From NCBI GenBank assembly GCA_035315885.1, contig DATFXM010000069.1:1-64000 (forward strand): a stretch of DNA of 64,000 nt. Reading direction: 5' to 3'. Source of the stretch: DATFXM01 sp035315885. GTDB lineage: Bacteria; Acidobacteriota; Blastocatellia; UBA7656. Within the stretch, counting starts at the first letter, position 1. The number at the start of each line of letters is the position of its first letter. Shown in pieces: positions 25,567 to 35,080 of the stretch. Made by a program: the position numbers and the translations under genes. The notes under the pieces were generated by a model. The model was not told the origin of the DNA. It saw only the letters and a list, made by a program, of their open reading frames with translations, and did no database searches.

Positions 25567-28500
25567 TGATCAAGAGGGTTGTTTCTTTCGCGTTGCATCA
25601 GCCCCTGTTCACGCTGTTGCTTGCGATGCTGTTCATAGGCGGTGGTGTCGTTGCCTTCAACCAACTTCCGATCGAGGCATTCCCTGACGTCTCTGATGTA
25701 CAAGTCACCGTAATCACTCTGTTCCCGGGCCGTGCCGCCGAAGAGGTTGAGAAGCAGGTCACTATCCCGCTTGAAACAGGCCTGAGCGGCCTTCCCCATT
25801 CAGTGCGCCTCTTCTCACACACTCAGTTCGGGCTTTCGTACATCATCCTGACGTTTGACGACAACGCTAGCGACTACTTCGCGCGTCAGCAGGTCCTGGA
25901 GCGACTCAAGGGAATAGATCTGCCTCAGGGCGTCGAGCCCGAACTTGCTCCGCTTTCGACACCGATAGGAGAGATCTTCCGTTACCGGCTGCAAAGTAAC
26001 ACCGCCGATCTTCGCGAGCTGCGGTCTCTGCAGGATTGGGTGGTCGCACGCCAGCTCAAGCTGGTTCCCGGCGTAGCGGACATTGTCAGCTTTGGAGGGT
26101 TAATAAAGCAGTATCAGGTAAGCGTGGATCTGGCGAAGCTGAAATCGTACAACGTAACACTGCAGAATCTGTTCGATGCCCTCGGTAAAAGCAACTCAAA
26201 CGCAGGCGGTAGCTATATCGAACAGGGCGTGCAGCAGTATCTGATTCGCGGCATCGGTTTGCTGAGATCGCCTGACGATATTGCCAACGTGGTCATCACC
26301 CAGCATCAGGGAACTCCTCTCCTGGTACGCGATGTCGCTGATATAAAGTTGAGCGCGGTTCCCCGTCAGGGCGTCATGGGACAAGACGGCGATGACGATA
26401 TCGTCGCGGGCATCGTAATCATGCGGAAGGGAGAAAACCCATCGCTGGTCCTCGCCGGCGTCAAAGACAAGGTCGCGGCTCTCAACCAATCTATCCTGCC
26501 AAAAGAAGTGAAGCTCGTTCCCTATTACGACCGGACCTGGCTGATCAATACCACGCTGCACACCGTGGGACGAAATCTCCTCGAGGGCGCGTTGCTCGTA
26601 ACAGCGATCCTGTATCTGTTTCTTGGAAACCTGCGCGCCGCGGCGATCGTCGCAATCATCATCCCATTGGCATTGCTAGGCACATTCATTGGGCTGCAAC
26701 TTCGAGGGATTCCCGCCAACTTGCTTTCGCTGGGAGCCATGGATTTCGGCATCATCGTCGACGGCGCAGTAATAGTCGTTGAGAACATCTTTCGCAGACT
26801 GTCCAGAGACATCGGGGATCAGGCGAAGACTCAGCCCAGCACGCTGCGCGAGGCGGTGCTGGAGGCCACATCTCAAGTAGGAAGACCGACGTTCTTCTCG
26901 ATGCTGATCATCATCACCGCGCACATACCGATATTCACCCTACAGCGACAGGAGGGACGCATTTTCGCGCCGATGGCTTACACGGTCACCTCGGCACTCA
27001 TCGGCTCGCTGCTGTTCTCGCTGACGCTCGTCCCGCTGCTCTGTTACTTCCTGCTGAGAAAACGGCTGCCTCACCGGGAGAGCATGGTCGTGCGAGTCTG
27101 CAAACGAATCTACGGTCCACTTCTCAATTGGGTACTGGCTCATGCAAAGACGGTGATCGCAGCGGCAGTAGTAGCGCTCGGCATTGCGCTTTATTCGGCT
27201 GGTTTTCTCGGCTCGGAGTTTCTTCCCGAGTTGAATGAGGGCTCGGTGTGGATAAACCTGATGATGCCCTCCAGCATATCGTTAACCGAGGCTCAGAAGC
27301 TGTGCGGACAGGTCCGCGCCCAGTGCCTGAAATCACCGGAAGTTCGGACCGTCATATCAAAAACCGGAAGACCTGAAGACGGCACAGATCCAAAGCTCAT
27401 CAACATGGCGGAGTTCTTCGTCGACGTGAAGCCGCAGGACGAATGGCGAAGGAAGATAACCAAGAATCAGCTCCTCGATGAAATAGACAAAAACATCGAG
27501 ACGATTCCGGGAATGAGCCCGTCCTTTAGCCAGCCCATACGCGACAACATCCTCGAAAGCATTTCGCAGATCGACGGTCAGATCGTGGTGAAGGTATTCG
27601 GGCCGGATAACGACGTGCTGAAACAGCAGGCATCGCAGATTGTCGACACGGTGTCGTCGATCCGCGGCGCGGCGCGCGCCTTCGTAGATCGAGAGGGTGA
27701 GATCCCGGAGCTTCAAATCGAAATCGATCGTCAGCGTGCAGCTCGTCACGGTTTGAATGTAGACGATATCCAGAACGTCATTGAGACGGCCATCGGCGGA
27801 AAAGATGCAACCGAGATTTGGGAAGGCGAAAAACGTTTCGCAGTGACTGTACGCCTCAAGGAGGAAGCGCGCCAGGATGCTTCGGCAATCGGGAAGATCC
27901 TGGTGGACACGCCTTCGGGCGCACGGATTCCTATGGACCAACTCTCGACTATCAGCGTTCGTAGCGGTCAGGCGAATATCGCGCGCGAGTTCGGAACGAG
28001 GGTGGCGGCCGTGGGCATCTTCATCCGCGGACGAGACATGGGAAGTTTCGTCGAGGAAGCACGGCAGCGCGTCCAGGAAAAATTGAAGCTGCCTCCCGGG
28101 TATTATGTGACCTGGGGCGGCGAATTCGAGAACCAGCAACGCGCGATGTCTCGGCTCAAGGTCATCGTGCCGGTCAGCGTATTTCTGATCTTTCTGCTCC
28201 TGTTCAATGCGTTCAAATCGATCAAGCATGCGTTGTTGATTTTGATGAACGTGCCGTTTGCTCTCGTCGGCGGCATCTTTGCACTGCTGATCGTTCGGAT
28301 GCCATTGAGCGTGTCTGCCTCGGTGGGGTTCATAGCGCTCTTCGGCGTCGCAGTGCTGAACGGTGTCGTTATGGTCACGTATTTCAACCAGCTCCGGGAA
28401 CGCGGACTCGGACTGCGCCAGGCGGTGCACGAAGGTTCGCTCATCAGGTTGCGCACCGTGCTTATGACTGCATTGCTTGCTGCGATAGGTTTGACTCCGG

Positions 28501-28730
28501 CGGCCCTTTCGACAAGCACCGGATCCGAAACACAGAAGCCTCTCGCAATCGTGATCATCGGGGGACTTATATCGGCTACCGTGCTTACTCTGGTCGTGTT
28601 GCCCGCTCTCTACCTGGTGTTCAGCAAGAAGGACGCGGACAAAGAACGTGGGAGGACCGACGAGCACTCAGTGCATGCCGCTAATGTAGACGATTATGTT
28701 GAAGACGTTCCGGAGCCGGCGCGAGCGTGA
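25566..28730 (+). CDS. Heavy-metal efflux RND transporter, CzcA/CusA family
   Basis: A 1054-residue RND proton/metal antiporter with about 12 membrane helices and two large periplasmic loops. The fourth-helix motif GAMDFGIIVDGAVIVVENI (near 389-407) is the signature of heavy-metal (HME) RND pumps rather than drug pumps. The N-terminus shows FNQLPIEAFPDVSDVQV, also typical of HME members. Substrates for such motifs are Co, Zn, Cd or Ni; Cu/Ag cannot be excluded. The gene starts inside the stop of the adaptor gene (TAATG), completing a CBA operon. A His-containing cytoplasmic tail (DEHSVHAANVDDY) ends the protein. Confidence 0.95.
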   Translation: MIKRVVSFALHQPLFTLLLAMLFIGGGVVAFNQLPIEAFPDVSDVQVTVITLFPGRAAEEVEKQVTIPLETGLSGLPHSVRLFSHTQFGLSYIILTFDDNASDYFARQQVLERLKGIDLPQGVEPELAPLSTPIGEIFRYRLQSNTADLRELRSLQDWVVARQLKLVPGVADIVSFGGLIKQYQVSVDLAKLKSYNVTLQNLFDALGKSNSNAGGSYIEQGVQQYLIRGIGLLRSPDDIANVVITQHQGTPLLVRDVADIKLSAVPRQGVMGQDGDDDIVAGIVIMRKGENPSLVLAGVKDKVAALNQSILPKEVKLVPYYDRTWLINTTLHTVGRNLLEGALLVTAILYLFLGNLRAAAIVAIIIPLALLGTFIGLQLRGIPANLLSLGAMDFGIIVDGAVIVVENIFRRLSRDIGDQAKTQPSTLREAVLEATSQVGRPTFFSMLIIITAHIPIFTLQRQEGRIFAPMAYTVTSALIGSLLFSLTLVPLLCYFLLRKRLPHRESMVVRVCKRIYGPLLNWVLAHAKTVIAAAVVALGIALYSAGFLGSEFLPELNEGSVWINLMMPSSISLTEAQKLCGQVRAQCLKSPEVRTVISKTGRPEDGTDPKLINMAEFFVDVKPQDEWRRKITKNQLLDEIDKNIETIPGMSPSFSQPIRDNILESISQIDGQIVVKVFGPDNDVLKQQASQIVDTVSSIRGAARAFVDREGEIPELQIEIDRQRAARHGLNVDDIQNVIETAIGGKDATEIWEGEKRFAVTVRLKEEARQDASAIGKILVDTPSGARIPMDQLSTISVRSGQANIAREFGTRVAAVGIFIRGRDMGSFVEEARQRVQEKLKLPPGYYVTWGGEFENQQRAMSRLKVIVPVSVFLIFLLLFNAFKSIKHALLILMNVPFALVGGIFALLIVRMPLSVSASVGFIALFGVAVLNGVVMVTYFNQLRERGLGLRQAVHEGSLIRLRTVLMTALLAAIGLTPAALSTSTGSETQKPLAIVIIGGLISATVLTLVVLPALYLVFSKKDADKERGRTDEHSVHAANVDDYVEDVPEPARA

Positions 28731-28791
28731 TGCCCTGTGGGTCGAACGAGCCTGGAAATCACGTGCTCGCGATCTTGAATCGCGGTGGCTC

Positions 28792-30240
28792 TTAACCTGG
28801 CTGGTTCCCGGATCCATCGTCAACCGGGATGATTATCTGAACAACCAGCCCACCGGTGTCGGCGTTTGATGCCGCTACGCTTCCCCCGTGCAGACGCACG
28901 GCGCGCTCGGTGATCGCCAGCCCAAGTCCGGTGCCGCCGCTGACTCGGTCTCGCGCGTCGTCTACGCGATAAAAGGGACGGAAGATATCGGCTACTGCGT
29001 TCTCAGGAACACCGTTGCCATGATCGCGAACGGTTATCGCGGCAAATCGGTCGCCATACGAGTTGTTGTGTGTGTCTTTGTGATTGCCTGGGCTGGCTGG
29101 AAGGCTTGCGCCTACCGAACCATTTGTATCTCGTTCGACAAAGATCTCCACTGCGCTCCCTTCGGCCGTATGCTGAACAGCATTTCGAACGACGTTTTCG
29201 ATGGCTGAACGGAGCAACTCTTCGTTGCCTGAGATTATGCAGCTCGCACAAGAGCTGACATGGACTGAACGATTGCGGCTCTCGGCTTCGAACTCCGCGT
29301 CCTCCGCAATGTTTCGAACAAGTTTAGCCAGATCGAAATTGCTGGTCCTCATTTCTCGACCTCCAGTCTCCAGCCGAGTCAGCGCCAGCAATTGACCGAT
29401 CATCTCGTTCAGGGTTTCAGCTTCCCGCTGCATTCGAGCCAGCGCGCTTTCAGCTTCCCGACCTGCCCGTTGTCGCGCGAGCTCGAGCGCGATGTTCAAC
29501 CGGGCCAGAGGCGAACGAAGCTCGTGCGAGATGTCACCCAGCAGACGGCGCTGAGCTACCAACAACGATTCGATCTGTTCGGCCATCACATCGAAGTCCG
29601 CACCGAGCGATGCCAGCTCGTCACGGCGCTTGCCGAGCGATGGAGCGACGCGGACGGCAAGATTGCCGCCAGCCAATTCTCGTGTCGCCTGACGAAGCGT
29701 AGCCACGGGAGCAGTCAGATACCTTGCGAGCCAAAAGCAGAAGAGAGCGCCAATGAGTGATAATCCGAACAGATGTTCTATGTGATGTGTCAACGGTGAG
29801 CCGGGATGCGGACGCAGCTCGGTTACCCAAACGTACCGACCGCTATTTGCCGATTGCGTGAGGTTGGCCATCAAAGAACCATCTTCATTCATGGAGAACG
29901 CCGGCTTATTGGTTTGAAGGACCGCGGTGGCTAATTCACGAGCCGCGGGCGGAGCTGGCCGGCCAGACAGCTCCACCAGTTGCGCGCTATACAAGAATGT
30001 ATGCACTCTTGACTGACTGTAGGTCTGATCCAAATACGCGACAAGGCCTTGCTGTCCCTCGCGCTCATAGATTTGAGCAGCGGTGTCGTCGTTGGTCGTA
30101 AGGATTATATTGGACTCTTCCGCCGTGTGTTGGTGACTTGCGAACACTCCGACCACGAAGGTTATGACCATCATCGTGACTACGGTCGCCCCGAACCAGA
30201 GGAAGATTTTAAGAAAAAGGCTACGAGGCAAGAGGTTCAT
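28792..30240 (-). CDS. Sensor histidine kinase, CpxA-like
   Basis: A 482-residue membrane kinase. Helix 1 (about 10-33), a periplasmic sensor (34-155), helix 2 (156-172), a HAMP domain (about 170-225), then the dimerisation/phosphoacceptor box GDISHELRSPLARL with His239. The ATPase part has N-box ENVVRNAVQH, DHGNGVP and GGTGLGLAI. The closest known architecture is CpxA, which senses envelope stress. Its ATG overlaps the stop of the response-regulator gene. About 20 extra residues (NGSVGASLPASPGNHKDTHN) sit in a loop of the ATPase domain, close to the motif DHGNG. The gene converges with the metal pump gene. Confidence 0.93.
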   Translation of the reverse strand: MNLLPRSLFLKIFLWFGATVVTMMVITFVVGVFASHQHTAEESNIILTTNDDTAAQIYEREGQQGLVAYLDQTYSQSRVHTFLYSAQLVELSGRPAPPAARELATAVLQTNKPAFSMNEDGSLMANLTQSANSGRYVWVTELRPHPGSPLTHHIEHLFGLSLIGALFCFWLARYLTAPVATLRQATRELAGGNLAVRVAPSLGKRRDELASLGADFDVMAEQIESLLVAQRRLLGDISHELRSPLARLNIALELARQRAGREAESALARMQREAETLNEMIGQLLALTRLETGGREMRTSNFDLAKLVRNIAEDAEFEAESRNRSVHVSSCASCIISGNEELLRSAIENVVRNAVQHTAEGSAVEIFVERDTNGSVGASLPASPGNHKDTHNNSYGDRFAAITVRDHGNGVPENAVADIFRPFYRVDDARDRVSGGTGLGLAITERAVRLHGGSVAASNADTGGLVVQIIIPVDDGSGNQPG

Positions 30241-30941
30241 TTCTTGTGCTTCCTTGCTGATTGTGCGTATATGTACCCGACTCCGCGCACAGTCTTTATC
30301 CGATCCGCTTCACCAACGCGATGCCCCAGCTTCTTGCGCAAGTTGCTTATGTGCATGTCAATGCTGCGATCAAAAGGTGTTGAACTGCGTCCCAGAACCT
30401 CTTTCGTCAGCTCCTCACGGGTTACTATCCGCCCGGCAGCGCGCAGTAGCCTTTCCAGTAGATCATATTCGACAACCGTAAGCTCGATAGTTTCTCCCGC
30501 GCGCCGAACGACACGAGTGCCCGTTTCCATCTCCACGTCGCCGACCAGAATATCGCGGCCGGCGTCGGCGATTTGATTGGCAGTGCTGCGACGCAGGATT
30601 GCGCGGATCCGTGCGGCGAGCTCTCGAGGGTTGAAAGGCTTAGGGAGATAGTCGTCTGCTCCGATCTCGAGACCTACAATGCGATCGATCTCGTCACCGC
30701 GTGCGGTAAGCATCAGGACAGGTATCCTTGATTGTCCGCGTATTTTGCGCAGCACCTCGAGGCCGTTCAGTCCCGGCAGCATCACGTCCAGCACAACCAG
30801 GGAATGTTTGCCCTCCAGAGCGCGGTCTGCCGCAGTGTCACCTCGGTGAACAGTCTCGACATCAAAGCCTAGCGGCGTCAGATATTCAGTCACGAGCTCG
30901 CACAAAGCAACATCGTCGTCGATCATCAAGATCTTGTCCAT
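30237..30941 (-). CDS. OmpR/CpxR-family response regulator
   Basis: A 234-residue regulator. The receiver domain has acidic pocket Asp8-Asp9, phosphoacceptor Asp52 (VVLDVMLPG), Thr79 and Lys101 (PKPF). The C-terminal winged helix has ELTVVEYDLLERLL and SIDMHISNLRKKLG with the wing RGVGYIY, as in OmpR/PhoB proteins; overall closest to CpxR. Its stop overlaps the kinase start by 4 bases. The candidate -10 TACAAT (30965-30970, minus strand) has no good -35 but a GTAAA-type direct repeat at that spot, consistent with autoactivation. Confidence 0.94.
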   Translation of the reverse strand: MDKILMIDDDVALCELVTEYLTPLGFDVETVHRGDTAADRALEGKHSLVVLDVMLPGLNGLEVLRKIRGQSRIPVLMLTARGDEIDRIVGLEIGADDYLPKPFNPRELAARIRAILRRSTANQIADAGRDILVGDVEMETGTRVVRRAGETIELTVVEYDLLERLLRAAGRIVTREELTKEVLGRSSTPFDRSIDMHISNLRKKLGHRVGEADRIKTVRGVGYIYAQSARKHKK

Positions 30942-30992
30942 AAGCTCACGTGCAAAGAGCTTCTATTGTATTCCAATCAGTACCGTGTCTTT

Positions 30993-31007
30993 GTAAAGAA
31001 GTGTAAG
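30993..31007. promoter_or_regulatory. Candidate CpxR box upstream of the response-regulator gene
   Basis: GTAAA-N5-GTAAG on the plus strand, matching the CpxR consensus GTAAA-N5-GTAAA at nine of ten positions. It overlaps the expected -35 region of the cpxR-like promoter. Recognition by this regulator is inferred from the E. coli site. Confidence 0.55.
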
Positions 31008-31214
31008 GCAGTAGGCAGTAGGAAGTAGGCAGTAGGCGTAGGCAGTAGGCAGTATTCGGGTTTCTGGTTCCTGGTTTCTGGTTCGACAGCGGAGTGTCTG
31101 ATTCCCGGAGTGTCGACTTACAACAACAAAAGAATCGCCGAGAGACCGCAAACCAGGAACCAGAAACCCGAAACTGCCTACTGCCTACTGCCTACTGCTT
31201 ACTGCCTACTGCCC
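31008..31214. repeat. Composite inverted repeat (gcagtag heptamers plus gtttctggttcctg)
   Basis: The left arm has gcagtag units (31008-31054) followed by a gtttctggttcctgg segment (31059-31085). The right arm is the mirror image: aaccaggaaccagaaacccg (31150-31171) then tgcctac units (31172-31214). The nested arms total 60-70 bp around a loop of about 65 bp. The element lies between the two CpxR-box candidates. Confidence 0.93.
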
Positions 31215-31223
31215 CTACAAAAC

Positions 31224-31238
31224 TTTACTTTCCGTTAC
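31224..31238. promoter_or_regulatory. Candidate CpxR box upstream of the Spy/CpxP-like gene
   Basis: On the minus strand GTAAC-N5-GTAAA. It lies about 120 bases before the Spy/CpxP-like start and 33 bases before a TATAAA (31272-31277). Together with 30993-31007 it brackets the divergent promoter region. Confidence 0.5.
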
Positions 31239-31355
31239 TGACTCTTTAGGTCTCGTCCGATTGAAGTGGCGTATAAAGTTCTGTACACGCGCACGATTGT
31301 CCGGACGCAATTTCTATTCTTGAAAGGGCAGACTCAAGTGCTAAGGAGGTAATTA

Positions 31356-31835
31356 ATGAGACATCGAGTATATGTGTTGGCCAGCATAGCGCTGCTGACT
31401 ATCAGCGTGACCATCCTCGCAGCGGGACATGGCCGCGCGGTAATGGGTTACTTTCAACATCACGGCGACGGCCCGCCCGATCATTTCAGCCCCGAAATGA
31501 TCGATCATATCGCCACAATGCTGAATCTGACGGATGCTCAGAAGTCCCAGACAAAGACTATCTGGGAAGCGGGGGAGGCAGCCACGAAGCCTCTACGACA
31601 GAAGGCGGACGATCTTCACAAACAGCTCGAGGCGGCGACTGCAAACGGGCAGTTTGATGAGACGCAGGTGCGAGCACTCGCCAGTCAACTGGGTCAACTG
31701 ATGAGCGAGACTATCGTTGAGCACGAACGCGCGAAGTCAAAAATCTACAGCATTCTGACCCCCGAGCAACGCGCCAAGGCCGACGAGATGATCAAAATGC
31801 ACAGCGAACATTTCGGCCATTCAAAGTCGCACTGA
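31356..31835 (+). CDS. Spy/CpxP-like periplasmic LTXXQ protein
   Basis: A 159-residue exported protein. After the signal segment (VLASIALLTISVTILAAG) it carries two LTxxQ motifs, LTDAQ at 58-62 and LTPEQ at 134-138, in an all-helical frame, the hallmark of the Spy/CpxP chaperone and metal-sensor family. His-rich ends (YFQHHGDGPPDH; MHSEHFGHSKSH) suggest metal binding. A perfect AAGGAGGT site precedes the ATG. It diverges from the CpxRA-like pair, the same arrangement as cpxP in enterobacteria, and likely feeds back on the kinase. Confidence 0.88.
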   Translation: MRHRVYVLASIALLTISVTILAAGHGRAVMGYFQHHGDGPPDHFSPEMIDHIATMLNLTDAQKSQTKTIWEAGEAATKPLRQKADDLHKQLEAATANGQFDETQVRALASQLGQLMSETIVEHERAKSKIYSILTPEQRAKADEMIKMHSEHFGHSKSH

Positions 31836-31887
31836 TCAGCGCAGTGCTACAGCGTTGAATGGCTTTTTCCTGTTGCAACATTCCTGA

Positions 31888-31913
31888 GCGCAGGGCACCG
31901 TAGTGCCCTGCGC
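31888..31913. terminator. Strong hairpin between convergent genes
   Basis: A perfect 11-bp stem GCGCAGGGCAC/GTGCCCTGCGC with loop CGTA lies between the stops at 31835 and 31956. No T-tract follows on either strand; it probably marks the 3' ends of both transcripts. Confidence 0.65.
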
Positions 31914-31955
31914 GTTCTCGCATTGTGCTCTCTCGCCCGACCTTCGTTTCCACCG

Positions 31956-33266
31956 TCAATGCACGAGCTTCTTTACCTGTCCCGGAGGGAACAGCGGACC
32001 AGGAAGCACCTGTGGTTGAAAATTGATCAATGAAGGATCGATGGCAAATGCAAAGATCTGGGTTGCCAGATCAGTATCCAGATCGTTGTCGCTGATCACA
32101 TAAAGGACGTGCCTGCCATCGGGCAGGTCCGGACCCCATGAGAGCCCTTCGATTTTCTCCGGAAGTGTTGGCGTGAGACCGAAAGCCGGATCAAGCAGAT
32201 CGATAAACAGAGTCTTGGTGACTGGAACTATGCCTGCCGGCAACGCACCAGCCGGCAGACTCGTGACTTCTGAAACGTCGGTCGCACCGGTGAGATCGAT
32301 CTTATAGATTTTCTTTCTCGTGGGTGCCTGTGGCGGCGTTTGCAGGTTGGATCTGTTGTCTCGCTCGAGAACCAGGAACTCGTGATCGTTGATCGCCAGA
32401 ATCTCGCTGACACCCTGTCCGCGGTTGATGGCATCCAGCACGTAAACGTATTCGTGTGTCTCGCCCGTCGCTAGATCAATGGTGAGAATTCGATTGTTCA
32501 GGCCCAGACGATCAGTGGTGCCGGGATTGAGCCCGTGGTCCTGAAGCAGCGCGCTCTGCATGATGCCTACGAGGGTCGAGCCGTCCGGCGTGATTGCCAG
32601 GCCCTCCATTCCGCGATTCGCCTGTCGTCCGGACATGTTATTTAGCAACTCGGCGTTCGCATTAGAGCTCGGCGCGGCAATCAGAAACTCCGGCGGGACT
32701 CCGAGTCGGCGAAGGAGATGACCCTGTCGATCGAACTCAAAGACCGATGGGCCATATTCATCGGAAAGGAAGAATGTCCCGTTTGGTCCGACGCGAATGC
32801 CTTCCGGGTCCAGCCGTAGCGTCTTCAGGTCGTTGTTCAGGACAAACGCTCCTGCCGCTCCGACGAAGGTCTGGCCGGCTTCGTTCTTAAGGAGCCGAGT
32901 GTCGAGCAAGGTCAAGTGTATGTTCGGAAAAGGAGCGCCGACGTCGGTTGTGATGTGCAGGAAATTAACGCGGTCCGGATACGGGATGTCGGTCAGGCCA
33001 TCGAACGGCCCGCGATCCGGAGCTGCAATAAAAACATTGTCGTGACCTGTATAAGTCAGGTCGGAGCCGAAGCCGCCAAAGGTCGCGATGGGAATGCAAT
33101 CGGTTGGATCGCCTGCCTTGCAGATGTTGCCGGGGAGGCCGGACTTATCACGCGCGCTACCGTCAACCTGACCCCTGCCTATCAGAGTAATGCCGGGAGT
33201 GGCCGCACAGACGCTGGACGAAACCAGACAAACAATTCCTACAACCACAGCAACAAACCGTTTCAT
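31956..33266 (-). CDS. Secreted esterase-like/phytase-like beta-propeller protein
   Basis: A 436-residue protein with signal peptide (VAVVVGIVCLVSSSVCAAT). The rest matches the phytase-like (esterase-like activity of phytase) propeller family: FGGFGSDLTYTG, FIAAPDRGPFDG, LDPEGIRVGPNGTFFLSDEYGPSVFEFD, NRGMEGLAITPDG and KIEGLSWGPDLPDGRHVLYVISDND are its recurrent blade motifs. Acidic loops could bind Ca. Activity is unproven in most members. AGGAAAGGGG lies before the ATG. Confidence 0.85.
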   Translation of the reverse strand: MKRFVAVVVGIVCLVSSSVCAATPGITLIGRGQVDGSARDKSGLPGNICKAGDPTDCIPIATFGGFGSDLTYTGHDNVFIAAPDRGPFDGLTDIPYPDRVNFLHITTDVGAPFPNIHLTLLDTRLLKNEAGQTFVGAAGAFVLNNDLKTLRLDPEGIRVGPNGTFFLSDEYGPSVFEFDRQGHLLRRLGVPPEFLIAAPSSNANAELLNNMSGRQANRGMEGLAITPDGSTLVGIMQSALLQDHGLNPGTTDRLGLNNRILTIDLATGETHEYVYVLDAINRGQGVSEILAINDHEFLVLERDNRSNLQTPPQAPTRKKIYKIDLTGATDVSEVTSLPAGALPAGIVPVTKTLFIDLLDPAFGLTPTLPEKIEGLSWGPDLPDGRHVLYVISDNDLDTDLATQIFAFAIDPSLINFQPQVLPGPLFPPGQVKKLVH

Positions 33267-33579
33267 GCGTGACCCCTTTCCTGAGAAGTTGGTCCGACAA
33301 AATAGCAGCTGGCTGCTGACGATTTGTGAACGAACCGTGAAGTTCTTGTAAATTCATTTGGAAACGCGTGGACGGGGCTAGACCCCTGACGAAGACCGGA
33401 TGGCGAGACCCATTCCTTGGGATAACTGCTAAGCGGTAAGTTCCCCTCAGAAGCACTGAACATCCCGCTGGTGTATCACGTGTGTTCATCGGTGCTCTAT
33501 CTAGATAGGCCTGTTCGGGTCCGTAGAAGGGGCTGGCACTCACCATGTGACCGTGATGCAGGCTGGCTCCTTCGGTCCA

Positions 33580-33707
33580 AAAACGGGAACGGACAGGCCG
33601 GCCCGTTTTTTGGCGAAGGGGCGAATGGGTGAAGGGGGCGACCCGGGGACGCGGGGAGGAGTGACGTGGGACGCGAAGAGGAGCGACGTGGAGAGAAGGC
33701 GAATTGA
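33580..33707. repeat. Hairpin with T-tract followed by ggcgaaggg/ggggacgcgg repeat units
   Basis: AAAACGGG (33580-33587) pairs with CCCGTTTT (33602-33609), a terminator-like hairpin with T- and A-runs on both strands, followed by purine-rich 8-9 bp units (ggcgaagggg, cgcggggaggagtgac) to about 33707. The remainder of 33267-33908 shows no gene; frames through it are repeat translation. Confidence 0.65.
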
Positions 33708-33908
33708 TGCGGAAGAAGAACACTGAGCTTCACGTTCCGAACAGGCTCTTTCCCTGGAATTGGCGGCCAACAGTCCATCTACCACCGAGCTAGTCTTGTT
33801 GAATCTCTCAGCTGAATCGCCGGCGGTTTCCCGCGTGCTGTTTTGTGATGGAACGAAGGAGGGTTGGAGAAGAGTGACGAATCAGTCGCTCGTCACTCGT
33901 CCCCGACA

Positions 33909-34850
33909 TCAGGCAATCATGAACGTCTTGAATGCCCTGTCCCAAAAAATTCGGATCGTGCCCGTAGCGCCCTGAAAGTCCAGCTTTGAATTGACAAGCT
34001 TGCCTCCGGAGTCTTGAGCCGAGAAATGCGTAACCTCGAGATTGGTCCCCACTGCGAACGCGTCTTTCAGCGCATCGGTGTTGAAACCCGACTGATCCAG
34101 AATCCTGGCGGTGGCCACAGCAGAAACGTCCGGCGGATCGCTTTGGGCGCGCATCGTGAGTTCGAGCTGGCCGCCACTCACAGTTTGAATCAACTGAAAC
34201 CGTGGTTCGACCAGTTTGGTCGGATCGGTTTCGTACTGCGCGATCCAGGAGGCGGCGGTGTCAGGAGACAAGGATCTCTGACCTGGCTCCGAAAGCGGCT
34301 TGATACCGGTAACCATGATGCATTCGGCGTTCACCAGGCGGAACTGTGCCTTCTTTCCGTTTCCCTTGAACCTCAAGACCGGCCGGCACATTCCAAAGAA
34401 GCTCGTGTTCTGCGGATCTCCGCCTATCGACGCGATCGAAAATGAATCTTCCGGCTCTGCGCGAGGAGAGAGGGCAATAGCGTGAGGGATTTTCCCGCTT
34501 TGAATCTGACTGACATCTCCGCGGAGCCTTTCTTCTCCTGCGGGGACACTTGCCCTTAACGAGATGTCTCTGTTTTGCTGAGACTCCAAGCCAATGGTCA
34601 TCGAATATCCGGTTCCCGGCGATAACCAATGAGAGCCGGAGCTGCCCACAGGCGCAGCGACGTAGCTCCACATCAATGCATCGAGGACTATCTCCCCTGA
34701 ATCCTTTGAGCGAGCGAGAGTCGAATCTGCACTGAACAGCGTAACGGAAGCACCGGCAATGCCGATGACAGCATTACAAAGGAACTTGCGACGTGGTAAT
34801 TGAAGAGTTTGTTCTGTGGTATTCAATTCTTTTTGTGATCGAGAGTTCAT
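33909..34850 (-). CDS. Exported protein of unknown function with Tat-like signal
   Basis: A 313-residue protein starting MNSRSQKELN, with AAGGAG suitably spaced upstream. The N-terminus contains LPRRKFLCNAVIGIAGASVTLF, a twin-arginine (RRKFL) signal peptide, so it is probably exported folded. The mature part is beta-rich (GTGYSMTIGLESQQNRDISL; LELTMRAQSDPPDVSAVATARI) with no family I recognise. Monocistronic by position. Confidence 0.75.
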   Translation of the reverse strand: MNSRSQKELNTTEQTLQLPRRKFLCNAVIGIAGASVTLFSADSTLARSKDSGEIVLDALMWSYVAAPVGSSGSHWLSPGTGYSMTIGLESQQNRDISLRASVPAGEERLRGDVSQIQSGKIPHAIALSPRAEPEDSFSIASIGGDPQNTSFFGMCRPVLRFKGNGKKAQFRLVNAECIMVTGIKPLSEPGQRSLSPDTAASWIAQYETDPTKLVEPRFQLIQTVSGGQLELTMRAQSDPPDVSAVATARILDQSGFNTDALKDAFAVGTNLEVTHFSAQDSGGKLVNSKLDFQGATGTIRIFWDRAFKTFMIA

Positions 34851-35080
34851 AATGCTTCTCCTTATATGCCGGAGGCCGAGTACAAGCCCTCGGCTAAACA
34901 AACAATCGACCGGAGCCCAGTGGCAAGATCAACGCGGTTCGCATTGATGGTTGGGTATATGCGTAATGGTTTTCTTTTGGCGCCGAAAATCTCTGCTACT
35001 CGAGAACCGCATTCCACAAGTAGCAGAACTCACGAATACCGGAGGAATGATAACACGGCTGGCAAACTGACGCGGAGGGG
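34851..35080. other. Intergenic region upstream of the Tat-signal gene
   Basis: Contains the leader of the leftward gene at 33909-34850; no gene or clear promoter seen. Confidence 0.4.

Noticed and set aside
33163..33723. Long minus-strand frame rich in Arg, Pro and Ser
   Set aside because: It translates the intergenic ggcgaaggg repeats and overlaps the start of the phytase-like gene; composition is not protein-like.
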